A stretch of 64,000 nt of DNA from Guyanagaster necrorhizus (GCF_019112545.1 NW_025064889.1:288217-352216), one strand, 5' to 3'. Shown: positions 1-13,300, counted from the stretch's first letter. Notes: a model not told the origin generated them from the letters alone. Translations and numbers: made by a program.

Positions 1-1369
1 TTCCCCCTTCCTCCCGTCTCTTTTCAGTAGTGCAAAGAAGTAGACGCTCAGAAATATGCACTGAATACCGTCCCATGTCAACGTTCAGCCCATATCAGCT
101 GAAGTAATATACCGAGTTGGTGCCCAGGGTATGCCAGTGGGCGCGCCCTAACGGCCTGAATTTGAAGCAGAACGCCTTAGGAAAAGTATTGGTTGAACAT
201 CAGGAGCTAGGGCTGGCTTCATACAAAGTATCTGAGGGTGCTTAACAACATAGCTTTGGGGGGACCTGAGGTGAAGGGAGAATTGGCTTTGTGCATCCGT
301 TGAACGACACGCCCGACCCGAAAAGTTGTTCCGCATCCGCCTTCATCAAATGAGTAGTTATATAATCCCTCAAAAAATTCCGAGGAGAGAGACTTGAGTA
401 TGATTCCTTCCGGTGCTGGAGGTTAAAGAAAATCGCCATAGCAATAGGCCAAAGATGTGTTTGACCAGTGGTACAATTGGTATGGAATACAGAGAAGACG
501 GATATGTGCTGGGGTACCTGGCGCGACCATGGGGTTCAGAACAGGTGGTCCTTCTCTTTCTCCAAACACATAAGCAGGAAGACATTAGTACATTCGAATC
601 TTTTTCTCATCCAAGAGTTTGAAGCTCAAAGATGAAAATCATTTTGTACGATGCGGGTCAGGGAGAGAAAATACTCTGCACTGGAGTCTGCGGTACAACT
701 CTACGAAAGTCGGTCGCTGCTGATCTCGAAATATATCATGGGCGGTGACCACAACTTAAGACGGACTCTATATTCACTACTTGTAAATGCCATCCGAAGG
801 CGAAATCGGGCGTCAAGAAAATAACTCTTTGAGGGAAAGTTCACCAGAAGTTGCCGCAATGCCTGCTTCCGTTTTCCTGACACATGGGAACGTGGAGAGA
901 CTTCCAAGCCTTGCTCCTTTGTTTGCCTGAAATCCCTTGACGTTTTACGTGGCCTGTTAGTCATAGTCTTATCTCAACTTCATGAGAGAGCCCTTGATGT
1001 ACATCTTCTACTGCAAACTGGGGTGATAGAAACATGCACTAACTTTGTTGGATTCGACCCACGACTTGTCAAGTTCGTCATTTCTCGGAATATCGGAACA
1101 CATGGCAGTCCCTCCGGGGTATATCGTACCAAAAGCGGTTACCTTGAATATGTCCGACTCGGAGAACCCCCCTCACGAAACTCTAGAAAAATATGTGTGT
1201 ACACGAGGGCACCCAGTTGTTGTAAGTATAAATCAACGCTAATAGTGTTATCCCACCGACTTACTGCATCCCTTCCTGAGGAGCCCCTGTTGGGACCAGT
1301 CGTCGATCTTCAATTCGGTGATACCGTCCGAGTCGCGCCGTGTGTCACAACCTTGGCCTGACGTTGTCG
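1..1369. other. Left-edge region, no recognisable gene
   Basis: No ORF here resembles a known protein, and no chain of splice-linked exons could be built on either strand. The last part is the promoter and 5' UTR of the F-box gene that starts at 1425. Confidence 0.5.
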
Positions 1370-1377
1370 TATATAAA
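1370..1377 (+). promoter_or_regulatory. TATA box of the F-box gene
   Basis: A perfect TATATAAA sits about 50 bp upstream of the ATG at 1425. This spacing implies a short 5' leader. The motif is seen directly; its use as a promoter is inferred from position. Confidence 0.5.
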
Positions 1378-1424
1378 GGCGTGCGGACTGTTTCATTCAC
1401 TCGAAGCCATTCTTTCGATCCTCC

Positions 1425-2769
1425 ATGTCTTCCATCGACGGTCCAGCCCTCCCGCCAGAAATCATTGATGCTATCATCGACCAGGTGCATCTCATCGGTC
1501 CTGTTTCACGTGTAAAGGACCAGGAAAGATATCACAAACGGAGGGAGACTCTGGGAGCCTGCTCTCTAGCGTCTCGGTCTTGGCTTACCCGTAGCCGCTT
1601 CTACCTCTTCGAGACCGTCTTCCTCCCCCCAAATGATGTCTCCCGATGCAGCGCATTTGCTGCCATGCTGGCCCACCCACTCTGCACCTTCACTTCCTAC
1701 GTTCGAACTCTCATTATCCGCGAAGCGCACAGTCTAAGTGGCCTGGGCACGTTGTGGCTCAACGATGCTTTACCCCATCTCTCACTCCTCACTCACGTCA
1801 GAACGCTCTCAATCACCGGCGCACGTTTCGATAGAATGCGCTCGGACACTTGGTCCGAGTCGGGCATCTCGTTCTTCGCGAAAATGGGCATGAAGCGGCT
1901 CCAGCTCTTGTCGTGCCAATTCCGAACCCCCGATCAGTGCCTGGATGCGTTGTCCGTGTGTGGTCACCTCGAGGAACTCACCCTGCGCCGCACCGCGCTG
2001 GATATGGACTTGCTTTTAGGGATGCATATCCTTTTGGGCCCCCCACCTGTACCTCCGCCCCGCCTTACCAAGCTCAGACTTGATAGTCACCGCTTGGGGA
2101 ACTATGACGCTGTCCTGAGGTGGTTGGCATCGACCCCGATTATAACGCACCTCATTCTTGAACGTATCACTGACACAGAAACGCTCGCCGTTGCGGATTT
2201 CGTGGAGAAACTAGGTCCTTCCCTTGAGGTCCTTGATTTAAATGTCGTTGATGTCAATGAAGAGACGGCTACGCAGGGTGAGTAATGCTGCTTAGACCTT
2301 CTACAGCATGACTGAGCTATGTGCAGATGCCTTCTGTCGATACGTTGACCTGAGCCACAATACACGTCTGCGTTCCCTCGCGTTTGATCAGCTCATTCTA
2401 GCCGAGCCTTACCAGGCCCGCCTCACCGCAGCAAAACATATACCACAAGTTATCGACAGGGTATCCTCCGAGATCAAAGAACTCATCCTCCGAGTGCAGA
2501 TTAACAGCACAGACGACCTTGATCTTATTGATTGGGACATCATCGTCTACACCATCAATTCCAAGCGCAATTGGGGATCTTTGGAGAGCATCGTGGTTTC
2601 CGGTCCTAGGAAAGAGATTCTGGAAGAGTCAGAACATTGGATGAAGAAGAGGCTGCAGGGTCTGAAAGGAAATGTCAATGTAACGTGCACCCTTCTCCCT
2701 ACGGTTATGGTAGGAGCACCAGCGTTCGTCTGGGAGTCGCCGCAGCTGATGCTCTTGCGTTTTCCCTAG
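1425..2769 (+). CDS. F-box-like / LRR protein
   Basis: Two exons, 1425..2277 and 2327..2769, separated by a 49-bp intron (GTGAGT...GTGCAG). They join in phase 1 to give 431 residues. The N-terminus (PPEIIDAIIDQVH, then LGACSLASRSWLTRSR about 35 residues later) has the usual look of basidiomycete F-box-like domains: a Leu/Pro/Ile-rich start and a CSLAS-W block. The rest is leucine-rich with LRR-like spacing (LEELTLRRTALD, LTKLRLDSHRLG, LEVLDLNVVDV). F-box proteins act as substrate adaptors of SCF ubiquitin ligases; the target is unknown. The ATG at 1425 is the first in frame and lies just downstream of a TATA box. Agaricomycetes carry large F-box families, so a specific function cannot be assigned. 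Confidence 0.8.
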
Positions 2770-3396
2770 GTCATGGCGGCGTAGATTATGCCCGTTATGT
2801 ATTATAGACACGAATATAACAATGCGGATTGATACTCAAGTACTTGATATTTAGGAATTCCAAAACTTGCCGCAAAGAACTGCATGCTTACTGTGGATGA
2901 CCATTGTGTTTCAGCTCGAATCAATAGAGTTCTGATCTCAGATATTCGTACCTTTTGGGTAGCTACGTGCTTGCGATACGAAACATAGTACGGTCCACAG
3001 AGCTCAAGTTCATGCCGGGCCGCAATCTGCCCAAAGTCGCGATTGTTAGATCACATGCCATCGTTGATCAGTGAGAAATTTAGTCAACAATCAACAACAC
3101 GCTTCTTTCTTTGGAACCACCACGGTGCAGCCACTTTCGCGTTTTCAAAGGTTCGTGGCGTTCTCATTTCCTGCCTTCCACTGGTTCTGACCTGAAATAT
3201 TAACAGAGGTGTCTCAGGCGCGACGTTTGCGATATCATTTCCGGTGGATTTTTCTTCAGGCTCCTAAACAATAACCCAAGTTGGTAGTCGGTTTATGACA
3301 TTATGATGATTATACTGATAGGAGGTATGGTCTTTGAAGGGAACTAGCTGCGATTGTTGTGAAACATTCTCGATCTTTATCTTCAAACGTTAAAAT
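2770..3396. other. Intergenic, F-box to H2A.Z
   Basis: No coding signal was found. The stretch holds the 3' flank of the F-box gene and the promoter of the histone gene that begins at 3397. Confidence 0.5.
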
Positions 3397-3942
3397 ATGG
3401 CCCCTGCTGCAAAGTCTGGCGGAAAGTCGAAAGCAGGCGGAGGTGGAGCACCGGGAGCGCCCAACCAGTCTAAGAACGTACAGACGAGGAGTCAAAGGGC
3501 GGGCTTGCAGGTATATATGTCCTATTGATGACCTCTTTATGACGCCGCTTATGCTTGCATTAGTTTCCAGTAGGTCGAATTCACCGTTATCTAAAACAAC
3601 GCACACAACACAACGTCCGTATCGGTGCGAAGGCTGCAGTTTACACTTCTGCCATCTTGGAGTACCTTACAGCTGAAGTTCTGGAACTCGCAGGTACGAG
3701 TCTAATTTCTGACGTCTTTTTCAACATAAGAAACATTAATTCGTGTAGGTAATGCATCAAAAGATTTGCGAGTGAAGCGAATTACCCCTCGTCATTTGCA
3801 GCTCGCTATTCGTGGTGATGAGGAGTTGGATACACTTGTGAGGGCTACTATCGCTGGAGGAGGTGTCCTGCCGTTCATTCACAAGAGTCTCACTACAAAT
3901 CCCAAGGCTCTTAAGAAGGGCACAGAGCCGCCGCTTGCCTAG
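3397..3942 (+). CDS. HTZ1: Histone H2A.Z variant
   Basis: Three exons, 3397..3510, 3564..3693 and 3749..3942, encode 145 residues. The introns are 53 and 55 bp with GT-AG ends, and the total length is a multiple of three. A Lys/Gly/Ala-rich tail ([15 protein letters not shown]) leads into the histone fold: [46 protein letters not shown] and [18 protein letters not shown]. The last block carries the GDEELD of the H2A acidic patch. [14 protein letters not shown] is typical of H2A.Z; canonical H2A has a different docking region and an SQ(E/D) end. H2A.Z replaces H2A in nucleosomes near promoters. A single exon break falls inside the AGLQ/FPVG motif, which hides the gene from plain ORF scanning. 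Identification is firm. Confidence 0.95.
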
Positions 3943-5544
3943 GACTGGACTTCGGTTATCAGCTATTCGATCCGTATCGTATATGTGTCCGCATGTGTCC
4001 ATAGCACTAGCACTTAGTATGTAGTTTCTGTACTCATTTATATATGTCTTTATGTATGTAGCATTAAAGAAGACAATTCCAAGGATGACTCTTTAACTCA
4101 GTTTGTGATATCATGATTTTCCTGCGTCCCGGAGCCTTGAGGATGACATTCATTTAGCATCATTAAGTGGGAATGTGCGCTGCATTAGTGGTGGCGCTCC
4201 ACGATGGACTGAATATGCCAAGTACGCAGATCACCCGGTAGCCAACTGATTTTGAAGTACATAGAAGACGAGTAAAAGGGAAAAATCGATGCGAGTAAAG
4301 AAGATGACAACGCATCCAGTAAATTGCTGATGTGAAATTGGTATTAGCGTTCAAAACTCTCCGATGGTGCAGCGGTACTCCGCCTCTACAAGGAAAGTAA
4401 GATCTGCCGGTCAGGAATGAGTGGTTGAATATCAAGAAACAGTACGTGTGCTACGCCACTACAAAGAGAGGCTATTTGGGGTTCAGATGTTTGACCATAC
4501 GTTAAGAACCGCTACTGGTTGAGCCGTCCCTTAAGTCGTGATATTTTTGACTGGAGTATATTCGGACGCGCAACAAAAAAAATCATGAGGAGCCAGTCGG
4601 GCTTCGGGCCAAGCGAAAAATGGTTGGCATTGAATATTGCGAAGAGAACGAGTAAAAATAGTCGATGAGAGTCCAAAAGTCATGCAGCTGCCATCTGAAA
4701 GAAAGAGAAGAGAAATAAAACGTTCTTTCTGTTATTGCTCGGATGCTGGGAACACCGAAGAGTGATAAGTACCTCTCACGGTTCGGTCCCGGGGCGGGTA
4801 TATGGTCGTTAGGCCGCCTGAAGAAAATATCCAGAAGCCGAGCATAATACGGCGCAGCGCGTCAACCGAGTTGGCGTACCTTACTGGATAGGGTCAGCAG
4901 GCGCAAGACGCACAGTTTCGGGGGATGACATCGATAAAACGAAACTGAAACCGTAAGTTTTTATGAAAGAGGCAGGCATCGATAGAACCCAGAAAAGAAG
5001 AGAGATGGTATTCCCCCTCTCCGGGGGTTCCCAAAGTAAACTTTCGTCTTCCAGATAGTCATAGAATAGAGAATAAAGTAGGACAGGAGGATAGAGCATG
5101 TCAAAGAAAATCGGTGTTGATGAAACCCATATGATGCGTCTGGCGGTATTAGCAACGCTGACGTTATGCAACCAAGCCTGGGCTTCGCAACGGACTTAAT
5201 TGTACAGAAAAGATGCAAGCTATCAGCCGAAAAAGTGGATCCTTTTGAGTGATTGCGGGCCCCGCCACTGTCGTGGAAAATGTAGCCTGAGTGATTCTAT
5301 AGAGCAATATATTTGTCAAATTTCAGGTGATTCCTTGTCGATTTTTATAGGCATTAAAAGCGAAGAGAAGGGAGAAAAATCGAGGGCATCCGGGAAAGAA
5401 GAACCTGAGCCCTGTGAAGGTACAAAGTAAGCCGGTTGTCAAGCAGGCACATGCACGTGTTCTGGTTCAAAGCTCTTTCTGTTGGACTGCCACCACTTGC
5501 CTTCTTCGTCATCGTCCTCAACGTCGACGACGTTCCCTCCAACG
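3943..5544. other. Intergenic, H2A.Z to KIN4
   Basis: About 1.6 kb with short ORFs only and no protein resemblance. It includes the 3' flank of H2A.Z and the promoter and leader of the kinase gene. A polymerase III A-box look-alike near 4370 has no matching B-box (see rejected items). Confidence 0.5.
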
Positions 5545-8500
5545 ATGGCGCCGTCGTCAAGCCTCAAAATTCCTACGATGGACACCGCTGCAGGCCCTTC
5601 ACGCCAGCAGTATCCCGCCGGTAGCTCCCGTCCTGTATCGGTTACCGTCCAATCTTCAGCATCGTCAGCGGCAGGATCGTCAGCGGTCAGAAAACAGCGA
5701 GCGTCACACTCTGTCGTCTCTCCTTCTGCCCAGAGCCACCAGTCGTCATCGAGCAGCCACCACCTCAACGGCGGTCATGCCCAGGACGACGGTCAACCTC
5801 CTTACACGGATGTTTATTCTCATCCGGCAGCAATGGCATATGCTTCGTCACATCCACGGCGAACGATTCCAAGGTTTGGCCCGTATCTGCTCCTGCAGAC
5901 TCTTGGCGAGGGCGAATTCGGTAAAGTCAAACTCGGCCTTCACAGTCAATGGGGAGAGGAAGTAGCTGTTAAGCTCATTCGACGCGGCAATGTTGACACC
6001 AGTGTTCGCATGTCTAAGGTAGAACGTGAAATAGAAGTCCTAAGGGTAAGCTCATGCGTTTCTCTTGTCCCTTTCCCTTCCCTTTCAGCCACTTATCTGC
6101 TTTTCCTAGACCCTCAAGCACCCCAACATCGTGCGCCTGTACGATGTTATCGAAACAGACAAATACATCGGTATCATTATTGAATATGCTTCCGGAGGTG
6201 AACTCTTCGACCACATCCTTGCTCACCGCTACCTACGTGAAAGAGACGCTGCCAAACTCTTTTCCCAGCTCATATCTGGTGTCTGGTACATTCATCAGAA
6301 AAAAATCGTTCATAGAGATCTCAAACTCGAGAATCTTTTACTCGACAGGCATCGCAATGTGATCATCACCGACTTTGGTTTTGCAAACCGTTTTGAACAC
6401 CGTTCAGATGATCTCATGCAGACGTCCTGCGGATCCCCGTGCTATGCCGCTCCTGAGCTGGTCATTAGCGAAGGGCTTTATGTTGGTAGCGCCGTAGACA
6501 TTTGGAGCTGCGGCGTTATTCTCTATGCAATGCTTGCCGGTTATCTCCCTTTCGACGACGACCCTGCGAATCCAGATGGCGACAATATCAACCTTTTGTA
6601 CAAATATATCGTTAACACTCCTTTATCTTTCCCCGACTATGTCTCTCAGGAAGCTCGCGGCCTCCTTTCCCTCATGCTAGTGCCGGACCCTGCTTACCGC
6701 GCTAGTCTTGATCAAGTTATGGCTCACCCATGGCTGGCTGCATACAATAGCCCACCAACCGATCCGAGCTTGTTTGTTCCTCGTGCGTTTGGCCGAACTG
6801 TGGAAGAATTGGAACGCGCCGCGATGGAACAACACCACCAAAAACGTCTTGCTTACCAGCGACAGATGAAGGCCGCTGCGGTCGCGTCCGGATCCGGCTC
6901 CCCTGATAGGATAGGCAGAAGTCATAGCCATCGTCCCACAGGCTATGAAACCGGAGGCACCTCCGCGTCAGCGAAGCAACCCTCCCGGAGTCATTCGATA
7001 CAGCCTGGCCTTGTCTATGAGACGTCCGTGGATCAGGGTGCTGGTAACTCGGGCCCCTCGTCACCACCGATATCGGCGCCCGTCTTAGGAAACGGTGGAC
7101 ATTACGAGGATATGGACAGTGAAGATCCGTTTGCTGCTCCCAGCGGAGTGGCTTCACCTGAAGTTACCAATGGCAAGCCTGGTGGAAGGAAAAGCGCTGC
7201 GAGGCCTCACACTGTTCAAGTTGAGTATGACGGCCCTCGAGATCGGCCTGCGAGGAAGGAGAGGGGCAGGGAATCTCAAGAAGAGAGTACTCGAGAACGT
7301 GACAGGGAGAGGAAGCAGCGAGAGCGTTCGACATCCCGTGGCCAGACGCAGCTACAGCCCTCTTCGTCTAGTGGTCAGAGTTCAGAAAGACGGCGACCGC
7401 CTCAGAGCAGTGGAGTGAAACCTTTGCCTCCATCACCTCCTGGCCCCACGGCTGTTGCTCCTCGTCGTGAACGTGCAGGTAGCAGGACTGCGCCAGTACA
7501 TACTCATGCGGAGCCAGAACCTCCTAATATCACCCTAGCCAGTCCTCCTGATACACCTCTTGCCTTTGCTTCCCCAGAAGGCGACGCTGACGATCGGGAC
7601 GAGGAATCTTCTTCCAGAGGAAGCGGCAAGCACAAGCGCGGTATGTCGACCGTCGGCGGCTTATCGAAGATATTCAGCAACGATCACAATGCTAATGGAG
7701 CGTCTGTTTCCAACGTTTCCAATACCTCCGGCTCGCTGCTTACCTCTGCTCCCAGCGACAAGGAAAAGGACAATGTATCGCACGTTACGGCGGATAAGAA
7801 GAGTCGGAGGAGCTCTCTCACGGTAATCATCAGCCGAACGATAAAGAGCCGCAAAGGCAAAATGGCGGCGACGCCAATCTCGGCTGTGGATGATGCCCGA
7901 AACGAGAAGAATGTTGTTTTGACTTCTCAAGTCCCCCCTGCCAATGCTCCCATGTCTACTAAGGAGTTCAGCGAGGTGACGTCTAGGGCAACTAACGATG
8001 TGTACGACACACCTGGTCCTGGTAGAGACTCGGGTATGCAGGCCTCGACAAGCAAGGCCAGGAAGGTCATGCACTGGTTCAGGAGCAGGAGCAAAGGTCG
8101 TGACCCAGTGGGTTTGGAGGAAGAGGAAGAGGAAAAGCCAGCAGCAACCGATCATGTTCCCAAGAACGAGTCAAGGAAAAGGTCGTCGAATGCAGTCAAC
8201 CAGACGTTATCGTCACCGCGCGCGGCGTCGGTTCAAGTGACGCTTACTGCGCCTTCGAGGACTCCTTCTGGTCATCAGGCGCCGATGCATCCCCAGCGAA
8301 CGCCCTCTTCAGCGACAGACGCATCGTTGATGACGCCGAGCTTTGTGACTCGTATCAGAAATTCTGTGACTGTGGGCGGCGGTAGTGGAGGTGGCGGTTC
8401 CCATTCGAAGAATGTTGCAGGCGTCCTTCGTATTCATCATGGCGCAGTCGATCAGGATATGGTGACGACTCGCTCACCGCCGGAGGTGATAAAGCATATG

Positions 8501-9142
8501 AAGGAGGTGTTGATAGGGATGGGGATAGAAGTTCAGGTTGAGAGCGAGTATAAGTATCGCTGCATCAGGGCGAAACGAAGAAAGGTTCCAGGGGCGTCAA
8601 ATGTGATAGCTAACGTTGGTGCCGGTCCTAGCAGTGGTGGGTTGGCCGCTGTCACGATGATGGGTAGCGCTGCGTCGAATGGAGTAAGCATTGTCATTAT
8701 TATCAGGCAGGTTGAATATTGATCAATTTTGATAGGTTGATAAGCGCGGTCTACCTGTACCATCGCATGCGTCGTTCTCCGGAGGAATGTTGCGAGGCCT
8801 GTTGATGCGTCGGCAATCGTCACATGTTTCTCAGCCCGGCAATATGGCGGTATCCTTTGAAGAAGAGCCAAGCGTGATGGTTCTAGAGACTGGTGCCGTG
8901 TTGGACCCGGTATATGGTGATTCTACTGAAGATGTTGGAGATGAAGTCCGGTTCTCCGTGGAGCTCACTAGGATGGATCGCCTCAATGACACGTACAGTC
9001 TCGATATTCGGCGTCTGAAGGGCAACTTGCGAAGCTACAAGTTTCTGTATGACACTGTTAGACAGTGGGCGCTTTTCTTTTTCGTTTTAATGCCCCTCAT
9101 TGACTCAGAGGACTTCACAGGCGCGCGGATTTGCAGCGGTAG
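5545..9142 (+). CDS. KIN4: KIN4-type Ser/Thr protein kinase
   Basis: Four exons, 5545..6045, 6110..8683, 8745..9064 and 9121..9142, give 1138 residues. After a Ser-rich N-terminus the kinase domain spans about residues 111-395: GEGEFG glycine loop (121-126), catalytic Lys143 in AVK, HRD (235-237), DFG (255-257) and APE (281-283). LRERDAAKLFSQLISGVWY and TSCGSPCYAAPE are typical of the CAMKL/KIN4 branch. A long Ser/Arg/Pro-rich linker follows. The C-terminus has SPPEVIKHMKEVL, then VRFSVELTRMDRLNDTYSLD and a final RADLQR, the pattern of a KA1 domain that binds membrane or auto-inhibits. In yeasts KIN4 controls the spindle-position checkpoint; that role here is inference. The last exon is only 22 nt. 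The frame is open upstream to 5482 but begins with TTG there, so the first ATG at 5545 is taken as start. Confidence 0.92.
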
Positions 9143-9644
9143 ACTTTTTCCAACCGTACACTCCTTTTCCTCACTCAAAAAACTTTTATGCTGTACTACT
9201 TTGCCAGTCTCTCGTTTAGTTTCCAGTTCTCTGCGTTCCCGATTATACTTACAACCATACCCTAATACATCTCATCTCTATGCTTCATTGTTCTATTTCA
9301 TTCTGGGCTTCCTCGTATCTAAAATGTCGAAAGACATTGTGCCATACCATTTTTTCTTCAGTCACTCTCACTAGTGTTATCCTTGTTTAACCGTCCATAA
9401 TTTTCATTGTTGGTATTAGTACGCATACGATATTTATTATTTTTCATTTGTCCCCGTTATCGAGCACCGAATTCACTGAATTCACCTCCCCTCCAACTCT
9501 CGGAGGCAACAGTTGACGCCGAAAGACAACGTTATCAGCATGAATGATGTGATGTGATCACGTTCCTACCACTGAGAACATCTACATTTATGTGAAGAGT
9601 CTAAGTTGTCAGGGAAAGTGAAGCGTAAATAAATAACTCCGTTA
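9143..9644. other. Intergenic, KIN4 to U2 copy A
   Basis: An AT-rich 3' flank of the kinase gene. No gene or RNA was recognised before the U2-homologous block begins at 9645. Confidence 0.5.
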
Positions 9645-9928
9645 GTTTGCTGCAACTCAAAGACCGCCGAACGGAAGTCCTCGCAAGTGAACAGCAAAGA
9701 GAAAGGGGATCCCCCGACAACGCAAGCCAGTACTGCAGTAGCAAGGTCATCNNNNNNNNNNNNNNNNNNNNNNNNNNNNNNNNNNNNNNNNNNNNNNNNN
9801 NNNNNNNNNNNNNNNNNNNNNNNNNNNNNNNNNNNNNNNNNNNNNNNNNNNNNNNNNNNNNNNNNNNNNNNNNNNNNNNNNNNNNNNNNNNNNNNNNNNN
9901 NNNNNNNNNNNNNNNNNNNNNNNNNNGG
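9645..9928 (-). ncRNA. U2: U2 snRNA copy A (5' part in gap)
   Basis: Bases 9645-9751 match, with one difference by eye over 107 bases, the 3' part of the complete U2 gene at 34313-34419. The flank right of the gap matches the upstream region of that gene. The missing 5' half, including the branch-site recognition region and Sm site, must therefore fall in the run of Ns at 9752-9926. Transcription is leftward, with the 5' end at the right edge of the gap. The copy may be functional, but the key half is unseen. Confidence 0.75.
9752..9926. other. Assembly gap, 175 N
   Basis: The gap covers the 5' half of a U2 snRNA copy. The matching segment in the complete copy (34420-34564) is 145 bases, so the stated gap length is probably only an estimate. 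Confidence 0.95.
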
Positions 9929-9950
9929 TTGTCGGATGTCGGGATACGCT

Positions 9951-10013
9951 TTTTTGTACCTCCGAATTTTCGACGCACAGACCATGTCTGCTTTTGGAAT
10001 GTCGGATGCCGGG
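9951..10013 (-). promoter_or_regulatory. snRNA promoter of U2 copy A
   Basis: This block is conserved with the upstream region of the second U2 gene. On the minus strand it shows a proximal GGTACAAAAA (TATA-like) and, upstream of that, CCAAAAGCAGACATGGTCTG containing the dyad CAGAC-CAT-GTCTG. These would be analogues of the TATA and proximal sequence elements of snRNA promoters. The assignment rests on position and on conservation between two otherwise unrelated flanks. Confidence 0.55.
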
Positions 10014-10339
10014 TTATGTATGTGCGGGCGATGCTCAGAGTCATTGCTCATCGCTCTCCCAAACTATGCGCTTTCCTGACTATTCACTAAATCTCCATGA
10101 CCATTCCCCTCTTATTCTCAGTGTACACTCAGGAGAAATTATGTACATATCCGAAAAACTTGGTGGTTTATTTTTCTCGCCACGCTTCATTATTGCCCTC
10201 GCTTCAGAAAATAAGTAGCATTTTCATGTAGAGTAAGTGCACACGAAGCACCAAAGGAAAAATTCTAGTGTTGCGATGATTAGTATACATGAGAGATGAC
10301 ATAACTATCTTGCATAATACAGTATGCCTCCTTAAGGCC

Positions 10340-13300
10340 TCACCTCCTCAGAAATCCTACCTCTTTCCAATACTGTACCCATCCTTCTACTTCTTCTGAC
10401 CCAATGGGCTTGACATTTAACATCGTTGAACTATATTTTTCAGCTTTCGAAGTAGAAAACCTGGGTAGTCCGCCACTTTCCTGGTCACTGTCACTGCCGT
10501 CGCCTCCCTGTATCATCTCGCGAAAGAAGGCCAACAGCTTCAGAGCAGGCTATGCAGTTAATCTCATTCAGACACGACAAAATTAGCAGCAAAGGAAAGC
10601 GTACAATCTGTTGCATATCCTCCGAAGAAGCCGTCTGTGATCGGGTCTCAAGGATCTCAAACCACTCTGAGGCGGGCTTCACCGGAATATCTTCCTTCAA
10701 GGCATGTTGAACTTGGGTAATGATAGACGCCCATGGCACAGGCTTTGGGTGTACAAGATTAATCATAGGCTCCGCTTCCGGATTGAACGCTATATCTAGA
10801 ATTATCTGAGCTACTGATTGCACAGTCATCCAAGATACAACCTGACCAGAACGTCAGTATCCGGCACCCTTCCGCCTAGATGGGACTTACGCCAGAGAAC
10901 GAGGGCAGTGCATTGATCGCTATACTAGACTTGACGAGGATCGGGAACCATTCCGTAGTCGACCATGCGCCCACATGAGAGCCACCGCATAGCTGGCCAA
11001 CGCGAAGGCTTGACCCTCGAAGACCGCTTCGACTAAGCAGCTGTTTGCGCAGGGTGAGCTACCGCTCCGAATACCATAGTCATTGTACATACTCGTTCGG
11101 CGACGTATTTGGCCTCGCCGTATCCCCGACCGACAGCCACCTTCCAATTGTCAATTGCCGATTCAGGGACGACACCAGCTTGGCCGGTCCAGGATTGTAC
11201 GGAGGTTACTGAGGAAACGAAGACGAATCGAGTTCCCGTTGAATGTTTACTGTCTAAGGCGAAGTTGATGAGGTTCCGAGTCGCTTCGATGTTGGGCTCG
11301 AAAGATGGTAACGTCAAATTGAAGTCGACCCTCCACGCTGCATGAACGATAACGTTTACCGAGGAGAGCATCTATACGGGAATATCAGTGAAGGATCTAT
11401 CGCGATAGTGTGGCCGAAGACTTACCCTACGGAAAAGATAATCATCCAAGCCAAATCTTTCCTCCGTCATATTTCCTTCGATGAGAAAGACCTTTGTTGA
11501 ATCCAGTAACGTTACATCGAGTCCTTGCCTCTTGAACATGCTCCGTTGTCGTTGCTTCAATGTTGATTGACTTGACGTCCGGTTTAGACAATATACTGCT
11601 TGAATGTCAGAGGAAGAGATGAGCCGAGCCAAAACATGCGATCCAAGTGAACCAGTGGAGCCCGTTAGCAAGACCACAGAGCCTTTCAGAATCTGGTCTT
11701 CCTCTTCCGAGCCCATGGACACTGCGCTATCAACGGGAGAAGCCCTAACAGCTGAAAATGCACCATATCGGCTAATCATGGACTCCAAGATGTTTTCAGA
11801 GACATGCGATACATGACTCGAACCCTTGGAGAGTGCATCAAAGGACGCGGAAAGTTGTCGGACAGAAGGATATTTATATATGCAATCCAATGTGAAGTGT
11901 TCTGCCTCCTGGCGAACAGCCTCGATGGGTGAAGCACGCATTGCAGAAGTAATGTGATGTCGCAAGATGGAAGCACTGAGACTAGGAAGAAGGGGTGACC
12001 ATGAGACCAGCCTCGAAAGGATGCCTACGTACCTGTCGAATCCCTGCTGAAAGAAATCGATTTCTGGTAAAATCGGAGACCCCATAACGTCGGTAGCTTG
12101 ATCCAGTAACCAGGAATAGACTTTGGAAGAGGACCAGTCCGATGGAACTTTCACTGATGATGAAAGGCCAACGTTGGATTTGATACTCGAATATCTAGTC
12201 TAACATGAGCCTGGAACATGAGATGGATAAACCTGATACTCGCAAATTGGAGATTTCTGTGCTGAAGGCCTCCAGGGATAATTTTCTGTGAATAGATCCC
12301 TTCGAAGACCTGGGAAGGGATTTCGATAGTGGTGCGACTATGATCATATCTCTGTAAATTTTGCTGAAGGCCGGAGCTTGGTGATTCGCTTCTTCTATGA
12401 CCGGCCTAAAACGTCGGAAAAATCAGGTTCACATCAGAGGCTAGAAGCATGGACATTCACCAAATGGCGTCTATAAACGCATCGCACCCTTCATCGGATA
12501 CCGCGCTCTTCGGCTGCACAATGATTCCAACTTGAGGTTGTTCACGACCAAACATCACCGACCCTAAGATCAATGGGCTCGAGTTAATTATGTCTTCCGT
12601 AGGCCCGGGAATAGCCTTCTCTCCAGACGAAAGGACAATAACCTCATCTGTCCTTGCTGCTCTGGAACATAAACGTTAGAATAGAACATCATTTTGAAGT
12701 TCTAACATTCACATCTTCCACAGGTCTTTGGTAGGGTGCTTCTGAAATAAGTCGGCTGTCGCATAGCCAAGGCCATCGGTCAAGTTGTGTACTGAAACGT
12801 GGTGTTTTTCTGTGCTCTGATGATATCAATGAATCATTGAATTAAATCACGGAGAATTCGGGAGCTAACCATAAAATGTGCCTCAAATAGACCATCGCCG
12901 TGTGGTAGCATCTGAATGGTTGCCTGAGAGTCGAAACGTATCCATGACCATTCGCCGGCCTTCACATCGGCAGCCAAAGGCATGGTATGCACCGGCGCTC
13001 CGAACTCGGTAGCCCCATACACTGACGTTAGAGTTACGCCGCTTGCGTGAAGGCTGTTGCCAACCTTGGCGGATAATGTACCCCCCGAATACCACTAGAT
13101 ATAGACTTATTGAACCAGTTCATACATTGCAATGGCAGTACGCACCACGATTTGCAATTTTCGCAGAACATCAACTGCGGCCGGAATGGAAGCCCATACT
13201 TCGATAATTGCAGGGATGGCGACTACAGAGTTGGATTGCGTACGAGCGATGTGTTCCAGAACACTTCCGGGGGAAGGCGTGAAGGGTTGGGAGGTGGGCG

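Noticed and set aside
4365..4440. tRNA gene suggested by an A-box (TGGTGCAGCGG)
   Set aside because: No B-box or cloverleaf pairing follows at the right distance.
4781..4795. B-box-like GGTTCGGTCCC
   Set aside because: No A-box upstream and no T-arm or acceptor stem can be formed.
5482..5544. Longer start for the KIN4 kinase
   Set aside because: The first codon is TTG, which is not used as a normal start in a nuclear fungal gene; the first ATG is at 5545.
9566..10090. ORFs running through the N gap
   Set aside because: They exist only because Ns do not make stops; the flanks are U2 snRNA gene sequence.
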